A stretch of DNA of 64,000 nt, taken from contig QKMZ01000013.1 of assembly GCA_003242885.1 (NCBI GenBank), positions 1-64,000 of the forward strand, read 5' to 3'. Below are positions 34,508 to 44,700 of the stretch, in pieces. Position 1 is the stretch's first letter; each line of letters starts with the position of its first letter. The notes below the pieces were generated by a model. That model had not been told where the DNA came from and searched no databases. It saw only the letters and a program-made list of their open reading frames with translations. The position numbers and the translations under genes were made by a program. This DNA is from Candidatus Melainabacteria bacterium (GTDB taxonomy: Bacteria > Cyanobacteriota > Vampirovibrionia > Obscuribacterales > Obscuribacteraceae).

Positions 34508-37500
34508 ATGCCAGATCCCACAATCCCAGATAGAACAAAAGAGATTAAACCTCCGCGCGAGCAAGCGGATGAAAGTTTTGACTTTCTGGATGCTGCTGAA
34601 GAAGAGGTCGTCAAAACTCGCTCCGAGGCAGACAAAAACGGCTCGAAGCCTGCAGGCGACTCAGCGTCCGAACCTGCAAAGCCAGGAGAGCCGGCGAAAC
34701 CAGCGGACACAGTCGAACCAGCAGATCCAGCAGCCACTGCTGCAAAGCAAGCTCAAGAAGCTGTCCGCAAGCGTGTTTTCGACACGCTTGGAAAACCGGA
34801 AGGCAAAGATCAGCTTTTAGACGACATTACCGAAATTCTCATTTCACAAAAGAAGGACGGCACAGTCGTCCAAGACATTCAATCAGCCAGTTTGGAAACA
34901 GCAAGGCTTTCAGCTGTTCGAGCCGAGATTGGGATTGCCAACTTGCCTTCGCGCGCTACTCTTGAGATTGCGAACATCAAGGACAATCTCAAACTGCCTA
35001 ACTACAAAGCGGCAGAAGCCGTCCTCGCCGTAAAAGGTCTGACAGGTCTCGACACAGCGCAAGCTGCCGCAGATTACATGAAGAATAACGGCATTGAGAC
35101 CGAGCACATCAAGCATTACAAGGAGCTTGTCACAAAGGGTCGCATAAAAGACAGCGACCTGGGAAAACTCGTCAAACTCGGGCAATATGTTCGAGAAGAC
35201 TTCATTAGCATGATTGACAAAGAACAGCAGACAGTGCCGATCGAACGCGTGTCCGCCATGTTAAAACTCGACTCGGACTCACTCGGAAATGCAATCAAGA
35301 GAGAAAGCCATCAAAACCTATTTCGTGCACTGAAGCCGGAAAACATCAACAACGAAACCGCAAACAAAATCTACGCTCTGAAAGGCGACGCGCCCAAATC
35401 AGTAGAGCTTTTTGAAAAACTAGATGCCGCTGATCAGCTCGCCGCGCTTTCCATGAAAGGCACAGATTTCGACCAGCGAGCCGCCACGCTTCAAACACTG
35501 GAAAAAGCTCTGGGGGCGAAGCTTGATCCGAAGGCAGCTGCCAAACTCGTACAGATGACCAGCATAGAAGCAGCCAGATTCTGCGATGCAATTACCAAAA
35601 ACGCCTTGCCTACGGATCTGGCAAACGAGATGTTCGAGAAAAACATGAGTTCGCACTCTGTGGGTAATCTGTCCAAAGCTCTATCCGGCGGCATTGTGAC
35701 GGAGAAAACAGCCAGAGAGATGTTAAAGCTCGAGCCAACTGTAAGAGACGGCTTGAACAGTCTTTTCTCGCATACTGTTCCCGATGCCGCATCTACAGAG
35801 GCTCTAGTCAAGAAAGCTTCGGACGGAAGCCTCAGCTATTCGGACATAGATGCCTATCGAGACGGATCGATCCGACTCAAAATTGATGCAAAAACCATCA
35901 TGGCAATCGAATCCAGAGACAAAGCAGACAGAGATGCACTGGTCGGCATTCTGAAAGAACAAAGCGGCTCGCAAGTCCCGCGCGACCAAACAATTTTGGG
36001 AGACACTTTTACAAAATTAGCAACGGGCAATTACCCCAAAGGCACACTGGAAGCAATTAGGCAGAACATAAAATCAGGCGTTCTGCCGCATAATGTTCTC
36101 GACAAATTCGTCGAGAAGCCCGAAAGCTACCGAGCATCGTTAGCCAAACTCATGAGCGAAACGGAGCTGACGCCAGAAGCAATTAAAAAAATGGCTGCCG
36201 ATGGCGTGTCTCAAGAACTGATGGATAAACTTCTCACAGAAAAAAGAGCCGGACGCGTCACCTCCGAAAACATAGATAGCTTGATGAAAGCAGAACTCGA
36301 TTTGCATGTAGCAATTCGTGAGCGCATGCTGGGATCAAATTACGACAAGAGTCCCTTAACGTCCGAGACTCTGCAGGAAATTTTGAAAGCAGAACCGAAT
36401 AAGACCTTGGTAGAAGGTTATTTCAAGGCGCTGGACAGTGGTGTAATACCCTCCCAGCAAGAGTTGGGCGACATTCTCAAATTACCTGCCGCCAGCAGGA
36501 AAATTATCGAGCAAGGAATTCTCAATGGCCGCCTCGATCGAGCTGCGCTTACCGAACTTAAGGGCGCAAATTTCTCAGCAGAAGAAACCAGGCGATATAC
36601 CAGCGTGCTAGCCGAAGCAAAAGCAGCAGGAATTGACCAAGCGAAATTCAACGAGGCCATTGAATACGTCAAACTCTACCGCGAGTACACGCAAGGTGCT
36701 CAAGGTAAAGACGCTGGACCAGCAACCAACGCAGAAATTGCATTTCTTCTTTTGTCGAGAGGACTTAATCCCGACTCTGCGAAGAACTTCAACGACATGC
36801 AAAAACTGCACAGCAAAACTGAAGCGTTGCGGCAAGAGTTCAAACTTACAGTCGGCGAATCGGTAGAACTGGATAAGTTCAAACGGGACAACAAGTCCAT
36901 ACAAATCGATCAGAAAACTGTCGACAAAGCTAGAGAACTTGTCTCGGATCGCGTACTGAAAGCGGAGTTCAGAGATGCTCTCGGCGCAGCAGCCATCATG
37001 CAACAGGCAGGGTACCAGATGGAACCGTCATCTTGTCTTTCCGCCAGCAGCGAAGTGATGAAACTGGCTCGACGCCGTCCCGATGCCAATCTCGAAGAAA
37101 TCTACAGAGACACGCAGTGGCGAGACAAGTTCAACCAACTGGTCGGCAAAGAAACCAACCATCCCTTCGACAAGTTTGAGCTGAATAACCCCCACGACCC
37201 ATTGCTCACAGCTATCGAGCTTTCCTACTACATAGAAGGACGCAAGAGCGAGTTAGAAGCAAAACTCAAGGCAACACCGCGTGGCAGCGCCGAAATTTCG
37301 CAGCTTGAAAAAGACATTGCTGCATGGGACGGCATCGGCAATGCTCTGGCTAGCAACGAAGGCAAAAACTCACTGTCCGACCTGCTCACGGCCCGACCCG
37401 AATTGGCTTGGCAGGTTTTGAAAAAGTTGCCCTTGAAAGATTTGGCAGAATTGCCGAATTACCGCTTTCTAGAATTGGCGAGTTCGGCGACCGAACGGTT

Positions 37501-40500
37501 GTCCAGCTTGCCGGAGGGCGACGCGATTCGGCATACAAAAGAATTGGTCAGCGAATTCGAAAAGCGTTTTGAAGGCGTAAGACCGGCCGAAAAACGCAAC
37601 TTTATCAAGACATGGATTGAAACTGCCGCACAGTTGCCCGGCACGGTCAACGAAAGAGGTCCCGCCCTATTTAGAATTTTGCAAAATATAGACTCGCAAG
37701 ACTTGAGTCGACTGTCTAACGAACACTTAAGACAACTATCAGGCTCAATTACAACCTTGCGCCTCGAAGACCTTAGTCTAAAACAGCGAGGCGAAATTCT
37801 CTTCGATTTACTGCACGAAAGTGGCCAACCTGGACGCAATGCCGTAAAGGACGCCATCTACAAAGACACAGTACCTCGAATCACCGCTGAAATTATTGAG
37901 AGTGCCCCGGCAGAAGACGTGGGCTTGCTAACCGAAGAGATAAAGAAAAACCTCAGGTCCGAAGCGGGTCTTGCAGACGTGCCAACAACAAGCGAGTTGG
38001 CGTCTGAAATAGCATCGAAGATTTCCGGAAAAGCGGTCAGCAAAGAAATAATCGATAGCTTACTCAGCAAGTACTCTGCTGAAGATCGAGCACTGGCATT
38101 GGACTTGTTGAACGAACGCGCGCCGCATCTTTCTCAGGCGGGCTTTATCAAACAGCTAAAGGACTTTGCCGACACTTTGAGGGCGGAAAATTTCCTCACA
38201 GTTAAAGCCACCGCTCAGTCGCGTGGAAGACCAGTAGAAATAGTCAAACTCTACAGCTTCAACGATTCGACCAGCACTCGCGCCCTGGCGTATCAATTGA
38301 AAAAACACACAGGCTTGCAAGTGGAATTACAGGTATTAAAACCTGGCGAATCACTGCCCGAGGAAAAAGGTGTTTTGCTAGAACCATTATCTTCGGCCCC
38401 TGATAGCGTCAGAAAGGCTATCGAAGCGTCACCGGCAAATTTCAAACCAGCGCCCGAACTGGCGTCATTTCAGAAAGGCTTGAATTTCCTGCATTTGGCC
38501 GCTGCCGATGCAAATCCAATGCAAGCGCAAAAACATCTGGATCAGATGATAGCTGACGCCAAAACCGAAGGACGAAAGCCAACCCGAGTGGCAGACACCG
38601 GACCCACTACAGACCAAGAAATTGCTTATCTACGAAATAAAATTCGAGCCGCCAACAACGAATTTCAAGCCCGTACTGAAGCAAAAACACTGCTCTATTT
38701 CGCGCATAAACAAAGCAGCTCCGGCAGTTCTGTCCAGCTGCAAGCCCTGGTCATGAAAGGCAGCTTGGACGTTGTCACTTACGATGACATGATCGAACAA
38801 GCATTCTTCTTGCACGATCAACTGACGAATGAAAACAAAGTCGACATGTCTAAAGCTTACTTCATTGTCGACGAAAAGCCGAACAGCAACCATCTTGCCA
38901 CCGAACTCTACCGAGTCGCCACCGGTATGGAAGGCAAAGAATTTGACGGCAGATTCATATCGATGGAGCAAGCAAAAAAAATGAAAGGTGAAGGACTCAC
39001 TTTCATCCATCTCAACGACGGCATCTACAGCGGCACCGAAGTCAAAAAGAATATGGTGAAGTTGCAAGAACTTAAAGAAACAACGGGCGGACGTGTTGTC
39101 TCGGCGAATCTGCTTGGATACAAAGCCGGAGTCAACCAAGCACAAGCAGCCGGAAATGAAGCCGGTGTAGATGTAGTCGTGCACAGGCAATACGAAGACG
39201 CATACACAAAAGCAGCAGGCCTCATAAAAGAAGGGAAAATTTCCAGATTGCTAAGCGCCAATCCGAAGCTCGCCGAAGCTATTGGAGAGACGACAGAAGG
39301 GCTTGGCGTGCGAGAAATGGAGATGCTGCTCGGCTCGCCGGAGTGGAGCGCGGAGACATACAAGCCAGGCGAAAAAGTCACCGGTGCAAAAGTCGTATCG
39401 GCGCTCTTTTTGCCCTACATGCGCTCCAACACAACCGCGCGCAAACTAGGCGATTTAGCTGATTATGTAGATATTCCTCGCGCGCACACGGAAAGCCGAG
39501 GAGAATTGATGGTTGAGGACATCAAATCACAAGTCAAAGACATTAACGACCCGCAAACCAGGCGCAACGCTGTTAATGACCTCCTAAAGCCGTTTCAAAC
39601 TCAAGCGGTAGAAGAATACATTGACACTATGGATGGTGCCTTCAAGAAAGAAAAGATCACCAACGCTGAAGATTTGAGATCAGTATTGCGAGAAGGTATA
39701 AAAACTTACGCCGAACTTCACCAAAGAACCGCAATTGCTCTGGGTTTAGAAAACAAAAAACTGGATGTCAAATTCGGGACGCCTTCAGGCGGACAGACGT
39801 CTCCGGACGGGAAATCTCTTACTCTTGTGCTTGATCCGGCACTATCAGATCCGGCTCAGTTCGACAAAGCAAAAGTAGAGATCATGCGGCAAATTCTTGA
39901 CCATAGGGCGCAAGATTTACTGAGCGCTTTTCCTACTCTCGAGCCCGCTCTTTTCAGAGAAACACTGGACAAAATCCTTCAAGAAAAGGTTTTCCAAATA
40001 GAACATCCACTCAAGGCACTCAACGATATACCGGGAATTCGAAGATTTACCGAAGTCAGCGAGTCATTCTTAGTAGGCTCCGCACCAAAAGCCAACAAGA
40101 GCAATCCGCTGGCAGAGTCGATGCAAAGCCTGAAGGCTCGCGGAGTAACAACGATTATCGACCTGGCAAAAAACGAAAACAAGGCGCAAAGAGAATGGTG
40201 CGAGGCAAACGGGATTAAGTACAAACACCAGCCGATAGACCAAAACGGCACACTCACTCACGATCAAGCCGACGCTGTCCTTGCGGAAGTTTCAGCAGCA
40301 AAAGCAAAGCAAGAGGTAGTGTTCGTCCAAGACAGAACAGGAACAGACCGCGCACCGGCAGTGGTGGCAGCATACAGGGTTCAACAAGGCTTAAGCCCTG
40401 AATCTGCACTGAAAGAAGTAGCGGAAAGGTTTAGCTTCACACCGGCAGACAAATCAAAAATACCACTGCTGCTCGAAGAGCGACAGGCTCGCACTGAAGC

Positions 40501-41530
40501 TGTTACTCCAGCTCCGGCGCCAACACCCGGGATCACGGCAGCCAAAGCGCCTTCGCCCATGAGCGATGAAAAGCTCAGACTTTTTGTAGACCGCGTGGAA
40601 AGTGCGTTGCCTGAAAATTATCGCGAAGAACTGCAACTGCGTGCAAAACAATTCTTCGGGCAAGAAGGGTCGCAATCTTATCAGCGAGCCGTGAGACGAA
40701 CCGTAATTGTCAGCGATCCAGCGCTGGAAGCAGGTCAATCAAAGACAAGTTACGTACACGAAGGAAAACCATTCACACCGACCGCCTTTACTGCCGAGCC
40801 AGAGCCCGGTCGCTTCAAGACAGCTGATGGCAGGACGTTGGAACTCAATGAATGCCGTATAGAAATTTCTGTCAGTGCAAAAGCATCTGCACAAGCTGCG
40901 GCTTCTCACGTAGCTGCCGAATACAGCAAGCTTGCCTTCGAATTGCAAAACATGGGAAGTGTTGACGCCGCAGCGAAAGCGAAAGCGGCAGAGGCAGGCT
41001 TAGCAACGCTGAAAGAGCGCCTGGATATCATTCGAAAGGGTGGCGATCCGGCAGTCAATGACTCGAACGCGACCAAAGAGGTAAAACTCTATTCCGAATT
41101 TGATGTAGGCGGCCGGATGATAGACGTCAGCCTGACCATGGAAGGCGTCAAAATCGGCGACAAAGTCTACTCTGACAAGAAAATTGTCGAGATGGCAATG
41201 GCGGAGCGGAAGACAAAACTCGAAAAGGCGAAAGATGCCGAAGAGCGCAGTCGCCTGACCAAAGAACTGGAAACCTTGAATCAAATCTACCAAGATCTCG
41301 ATAAAGGAAGTACCACGAAATTCCGCGAGGAGATGGCAAAGCTCATCCCCAACGAAATCAAAGAACAAAGAAAAGCCGGCCCTGCCGCGCGTGGCGTCGC
41401 CCGTGTCACCGAGGGACTGGGCAGAGCAAGCGCCTATTTGATGATCGCCGCCTTCGTCGCTTCCCTGGCGATTTCCCCCTCAGCTCAAGCCAGCACCGAC
41501 CCTGCGTACGCGCCTCTAAAACCGCGCTAA
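34508..41530 (+). CDS. Giant protein 1: alpha-solenoid, PRTase-like motif, dead phosphatase domain, shared C-terminal module
   Basis: This is a 2340-residue protein. Its N-terminus (~1-80) is acidic and Pro/Ala-rich, and no signal peptide is seen. Residues ~100-1200 are helical with degenerate ~40-residue repeats (for example SGVIPSQQELGDILKLPA). Around 1499-1510, FIHLNDGIYSGTE resembles a PRPP-binding loop of phosphoribosyltransferases. At ~1850-1980 a tyrosine/dual-specificity-phosphatase-like domain has VFVQDRTGTDRAP, in which D1942 replaces the nucleophilic Cys. Residues ~2018-2340 form the C-terminal module shared with giants 2 and 4, ending GRASAYLMIAAFVASLA and YAPLKPR. No Shine-Dalgarno is visible before the ATG. 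Function is unknown; a secreted or envelope-associated scaffold or effector is an inference. Confidence 0.85.
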   Translation: MPDPTIPDRTKEIKPPREQADESFDFLDAAEEEVVKTRSEADKNGSKPAGDSASEPAKPGEPAKPADTVEPADPAATAAKQAQEAVRKRVFDTLGKPEGKDQLLDDITEILISQKKDGTVVQDIQSASLETARLSAVRAEIGIANLPSRATLEIANIKDNLKLPNYKAAEAVLAVKGLTGLDTAQAAADYMKNNGIETEHIKHYKELVTKGRIKDSDLGKLVKLGQYVREDFISMIDKEQQTVPIERVSAMLKLDSDSLGNAIKRESHQNLFRALKPENINNETANKIYALKGDAPKSVELFEKLDAADQLAALSMKGTDFDQRAATLQTLEKALGAKLDPKAAAKLVQMTSIEAARFCDAITKNALPTDLANEMFEKNMSSHSVGNLSKALSGGIVTEKTAREMLKLEPTVRDGLNSLFSHTVPDAASTEALVKKASDGSLSYSDIDAYRDGSIRLKIDAKTIMAIESRDKADRDALVGILKEQSGSQVPRDQTILGDTFTKLATGNYPKGTLEAIRQNIKSGVLPHNVLDKFVEKPESYRASLAKLMSETELTPEAIKKMAADGVSQELMDKLLTEKRAGRVTSENIDSLMKAELDLHVAIRERMLGSNYDKSPLTSETLQEILKAEPNKTLVEGYFKALDSGVIPSQQELGDILKLPAASRKIIEQGILNGRLDRAALTELKGANFSAEETRRYTSVLAEAKAAGIDQAKFNEAIEYVKLYREYTQGAQGKDAGPATNAEIAFLLLSRGLNPDSAKNFNDMQKLHSKTEALRQEFKLTVGESVELDKFKRDNKSIQIDQKTVDKARELVSDRVLKAEFRDALGAAAIMQQAGYQMEPSSCLSASSEVMKLARRRPDANLEEIYRDTQWRDKFNQLVGKETNHPFDKFELNNPHDPLLTAIELSYYIEGRKSELEAKLKATPRGSAEISQLEKDIAAWDGIGNALASNEGKNSLSDLLTARPELAWQVLKKLPLKDLAELPNYRFLELASSATERLSSLPEGDAIRHTKELVSEFEKRFEGVRPAEKRNFIKTWIETAAQLPGTVNERGPALFRILQNIDSQDLSRLSNEHLRQLSGSITTLRLEDLSLKQRGEILFDLLHESGQPGRNAVKDAIYKDTVPRITAEIIESAPAEDVGLLTEEIKKNLRSEAGLADVPTTSELASEIASKISGKAVSKEIIDSLLSKYSAEDRALALDLLNERAPHLSQAGFIKQLKDFADTLRAENFLTVKATAQSRGRPVEIVKLYSFNDSTSTRALAYQLKKHTGLQVELQVLKPGESLPEEKGVLLEPLSSAPDSVRKAIEASPANFKPAPELASFQKGLNFLHLAAADANPMQAQKHLDQMIADAKTEGRKPTRVADTGPTTDQEIAYLRNKIRAANNEFQARTEAKTLLYFAHKQSSSGSSVQLQALVMKGSLDVVTYDDMIEQAFFLHDQLTNENKVDMSKAYFIVDEKPNSNHLATELYRVATGMEGKEFDGRFISMEQAKKMKGEGLTFIHLNDGIYSGTEVKKNMVKLQELKETTGGRVVSANLLGYKAGVNQAQAAGNEAGVDVVVHRQYEDAYTKAAGLIKEGKISRLLSANPKLAEAIGETTEGLGVREMEMLLGSPEWSAETYKPGEKVTGAKVVSALFLPYMRSNTTARKLGDLADYVDIPRAHTESRGELMVEDIKSQVKDINDPQTRRNAVNDLLKPFQTQAVEEYIDTMDGAFKKEKITNAEDLRSVLREGIKTYAELHQRTAIALGLENKKLDVKFGTPSGGQTSPDGKSLTLVLDPALSDPAQFDKAKVEIMRQILDHRAQDLLSAFPTLEPALFRETLDKILQEKVFQIEHPLKALNDIPGIRRFTEVSESFLVGSAPKANKSNPLAESMQSLKARGVTTIIDLAKNENKAQREWCEANGIKYKHQPIDQNGTLTHDQADAVLAEVSAAKAKQEVVFVQDRTGTDRAPAVVAAYRVQQGLSPESALKEVAERFSFTPADKSKIPLLLEERQARTEAVTPAPAPTPGITAAKAPSPMSDEKLRLFVDRVESALPENYREELQLRAKQFFGQEGSQSYQRAVRRTVIVSDPALEAGQSKTSYVHEGKPFTPTAFTAEPEPGRFKTADGRTLELNECRIEISVSAKASAQAAASHVAAEYSKLAFELQNMGSVDAAAKAKAAEAGLATLKERLDIIRKGGDPAVNDSNATKEVKLYSEFDVGGRMIDVSLTMEGVKIGDKVYSDKKIVEMAMAERKTKLEKAKDAEERSRLTKELETLNQIYQDLDKGSTTKFREEMAKLIPNEIKEQRKAGPAARGVARVTEGLGRASAYLMIAAFVASLAISPSAQASTDPAYAPLKPR
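40559..41530 (+). repeat. Shared C-terminal module, copy in giant 1
   Basis: This segment encodes residues ~2018-2340. Order: helical DEKLRLFVDRVES, QFFGQEGS, VRRT, beta PGRFKTADGRTLEL with C-[RK]-IEI, a helical spacer, VGGRMIDVSLTMEGVKIG, a coiled coil, a hydrophobic segment and YAPxxxR. It aligns over its whole length with 48590-49541 and 61363-62372. Confidence 0.85.
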
Positions 41531-41792
41531 CTGTCGCCTGCAATAAAACTGCAATCTTAGAGATATACGATCTCTGCATTGTTTCAGCACAACTTCATCC
41601 GATTCTCACAAATACCGACTGATAAACCCCGACAGTCAGCACTGGCAGCTCCCCGGCAAACACCTAATCCGGGCGATGACCGCAATCCGGTTTGAAAGGC
41701 AAAATCCTCATCGGACAAGCCTTGCAAAACCGATTTAGTCAACAGCATGTGGCATATAGCTATAGCTGGCTTATCGGGACGGCGACGACCAA
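41531..41792. other. Spacer between giant genes 1 and 2
   Basis: These 262 bases include a small hairpin (AGAGAT-ATACG-ATCTCT, 41559-41575, within partially paired flanks) soon after the giant 1 stop. It has no T-run. A separate promoter for giants 2 and 3 may lie here. No gene is seen. Confidence 0.5.
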
Positions 41793-44700
41793 ATGGCGGA
41801 CGACGACCACATCAAAAGACCTGAGTCGACCAAAGGCAAACGATTGCCGGAGGAAGAGGATTTTGCGCCGCCACAACCAGGCGATGACGAGCTTGAGGAC
41901 GACGAAGACGGCAGCCTGACCAAGATGGAGATGGAACTTCAGGAAGATATGGCTGCAGCCGAAGACCCTCCGGAAGACGATGGCGACAAGCCTCAAGCTG
42001 GGCAGGCAAAACCTGGAAATGACAAAGCAGCGGCTCCGGCTAAGCCTGGGGATGCGGCAACCGATCGCTCGGTTGCTGAAAAAGGCCTGGAAGATGACAC
42101 TGTCACCGGCGCCTTGCTTCTGTATGCGCTATATCGCGCCGCTCAATCGCTTGGAAAAGGCAACTCTAACTCGGATGCCCTCAGCGGCAGTCTGCAAAAG
42201 ATCAAAGACACCGTAGCTTTCTACACCGGCAACAAATCAGAAGGAGTCAAACTACTCCCGGAAGAAAACGGCATGAGAGTCGCGGTGGACAAAGAGGGGC
42301 GTCCGGTCTGGGCAAGTATCACAGACGCCAAAAACGGCGACAAAAGTCTCATATTCGACTGGCGCAAAGACGGCGGTTTGTCGATAAATATCGAAGGTCC
42401 GTCCGGGTTTGAAGGGAGAATTGCCTCACGCGGAAAAATCGAAATCGCCGAAGGCGGCAAGAGCCTGAAAAGCTCAGACGGCACATGGCTAGCCACAAGC
42501 AATGACGGCAATGTAGACCAGTGGATAGGCGAGTTGGAGCTAAAACCAGGCAAAAGCAGACTGGAATGGAACGCGACAATTCCTGAAAGATCGCACCCGC
42601 TCTCGCAAACTCCCGAACGCAAAGCGCAGTCCGCCATTGTCGATTCAAAATTCACAGCGGCTCTCGACGGCATGACGATGAGCAAAGATGCCGCCGAAAA
42701 CTTCACTTTCAGAGAAAGGGCACAACTGCGAGACCTGTATCAGGGCTTGATGAAAGGCTCGTTGCCCGATATGGAGAAGGCACTAAAAAACATCTGCCAA
42801 TCGTCGCAATCAGAATCTCGGACGGCACAGGTGCTCAATTACTTCATTGACAGCGCTGGACTTAAGGGCAAAATGGAAGTTCAGCAAAAAACGCACACGC
42901 GCCTGGTTTTCTCGGACGGGTCCGGTAACTTGCTGGGAATCAGTGGCGCCCCCGGAGAAGCCAGCTATGCGCAAAGGGGCGAAGACGGCTCGAAGATTCC
43001 TACAAATGACCCGTTTCTCGAACTAGTCCGCAGCGAAAGAGCAGCTCGTTCGCTCGCCGTGGAGCGGGCTGAAGCACTGGCAAAGGGCAATCTGGCGGAA
43101 TTCGAGAAAGCCGACCTGGCAAGAAGAAGTTTGGCAGGAGCAGCTGCCAGACACTTCGAGCTGGCCGCACCTCAAAGGGCGATGCTGCATGATCTATCCG
43201 CGGCATTTTCAGCGGGCGACATGGAAGGCGTCAAGCGCATGATCCAGACCTTCGACAGCAAGCCGAATGAGTTAGAACCGATTGTAAAAGCCTTCAGCCA
43301 GGACATGAAGCGCTTTTCCAAAGACTTCGACGGATCGTTCACGATAGTCAAAGGCGTCGATAGGCAGTACGCAATTTTCACGTTCGGCGACTCAAAAAAT
43401 CAAATCGCCATAACCACAGAGCAAGGCTCGAAGCCTCATGTGGTGTCGGATAACGAACCAGGCCTGAGGCGCTCGGCTGCACAAATTGGCACCGATTTAG
43501 CAGGAAAGGTCGTAAAGGACGCTGTGGCAATGCAGCTCGAGCTCGTGCCTGAAGTGCGCACACCGATGACCGGCACGACTAACTCTCACGGGCTTTGGTC
43601 TCCCGACTACATAGACAGTCTTCCCAAAGACACGCTCAACGAGCTGCAAAATCGCATTTCTTCTGAATATGGACTGGGCGGGCACGAGCAAATGCGCGAC
43701 TTCGCCATACGAGCAGGACAAACTGTAAGCAACTGGGAGCGCACTCAGAAAGCGACTTTTGAAAGACAGGTCGAAGAAGAAAGAACCCAGAGCAATATGG
43801 AACGCGCAAAGGAAAGTTTCATTAAAGTCAGAGATGAAGTCTTAAAAGCAATCGGGCTGGACAAATTGCCCGAGGCGATGACACTAGACCATTTGCAGAC
43901 CAGCAGCAGCAGCTTGATTGACTTTCTTGGATCTGCAGAAGCGAAAGCAGCCGGGATAACTGCTACACGCAATAAAGTCAAAGCAGTTCAAGAATTCCAA
44001 GTCGCCCGTCATCAAGAAGGAGATCTCGTAGAAAAACTCGCTACAGCACGAATTCGTTATGACTCGATGGTTGAAGACTTCTTGAAAGAAACTCGCGGAC
44101 ATCAATTTCCCGATGGACTTACAGCCAAACAAATTACAGTTGATCCGCCAATGCTCAAGGAATATTTCTCGCATCCTGACGCAACAACATCCGGTATCAC
44201 CGACCTGCAGACAAAGCGGCAAATTATCGACGACTACCTGCAGGCAAGAGTGGATGAAAACAAGTACAGAAATGACGTCTACGAGCCGGCCAAGAAGCAA
44301 TATCATGAAATAAGAGATGAGATTTTGACCCGCCTCGGTGCTGACAAAATTCCTTCTGGAATGACCTCCACAGCATTAAAAGCAAGTGCCGAAACCGTAC
44401 GCGACTTGCTCAAGATGCAAGGCAAGGAGCTAGGCATCAAAGATCTTGAAGTCAAACTCGCCACAACTGAGCGCATGATCGAAGCCCAGCAGAAATTCGA
44501 ATCAGCACGCGCCAAGGTCAACGAAATATTCGAAACGCGAAAGTTCCAGTTCGAGCGCCTTGCCAATGAAATGGCTCGAGATATGGGTTTGCCGCCGGTC
44601 AAGCTGGAGGTAGTTACATGGGACAAGAACGCGCATGGCGATTATCTGGACGGGCGTATTCGCATCAATCGCTCGCACCTGCTCAATAGCAGCGAAACAT

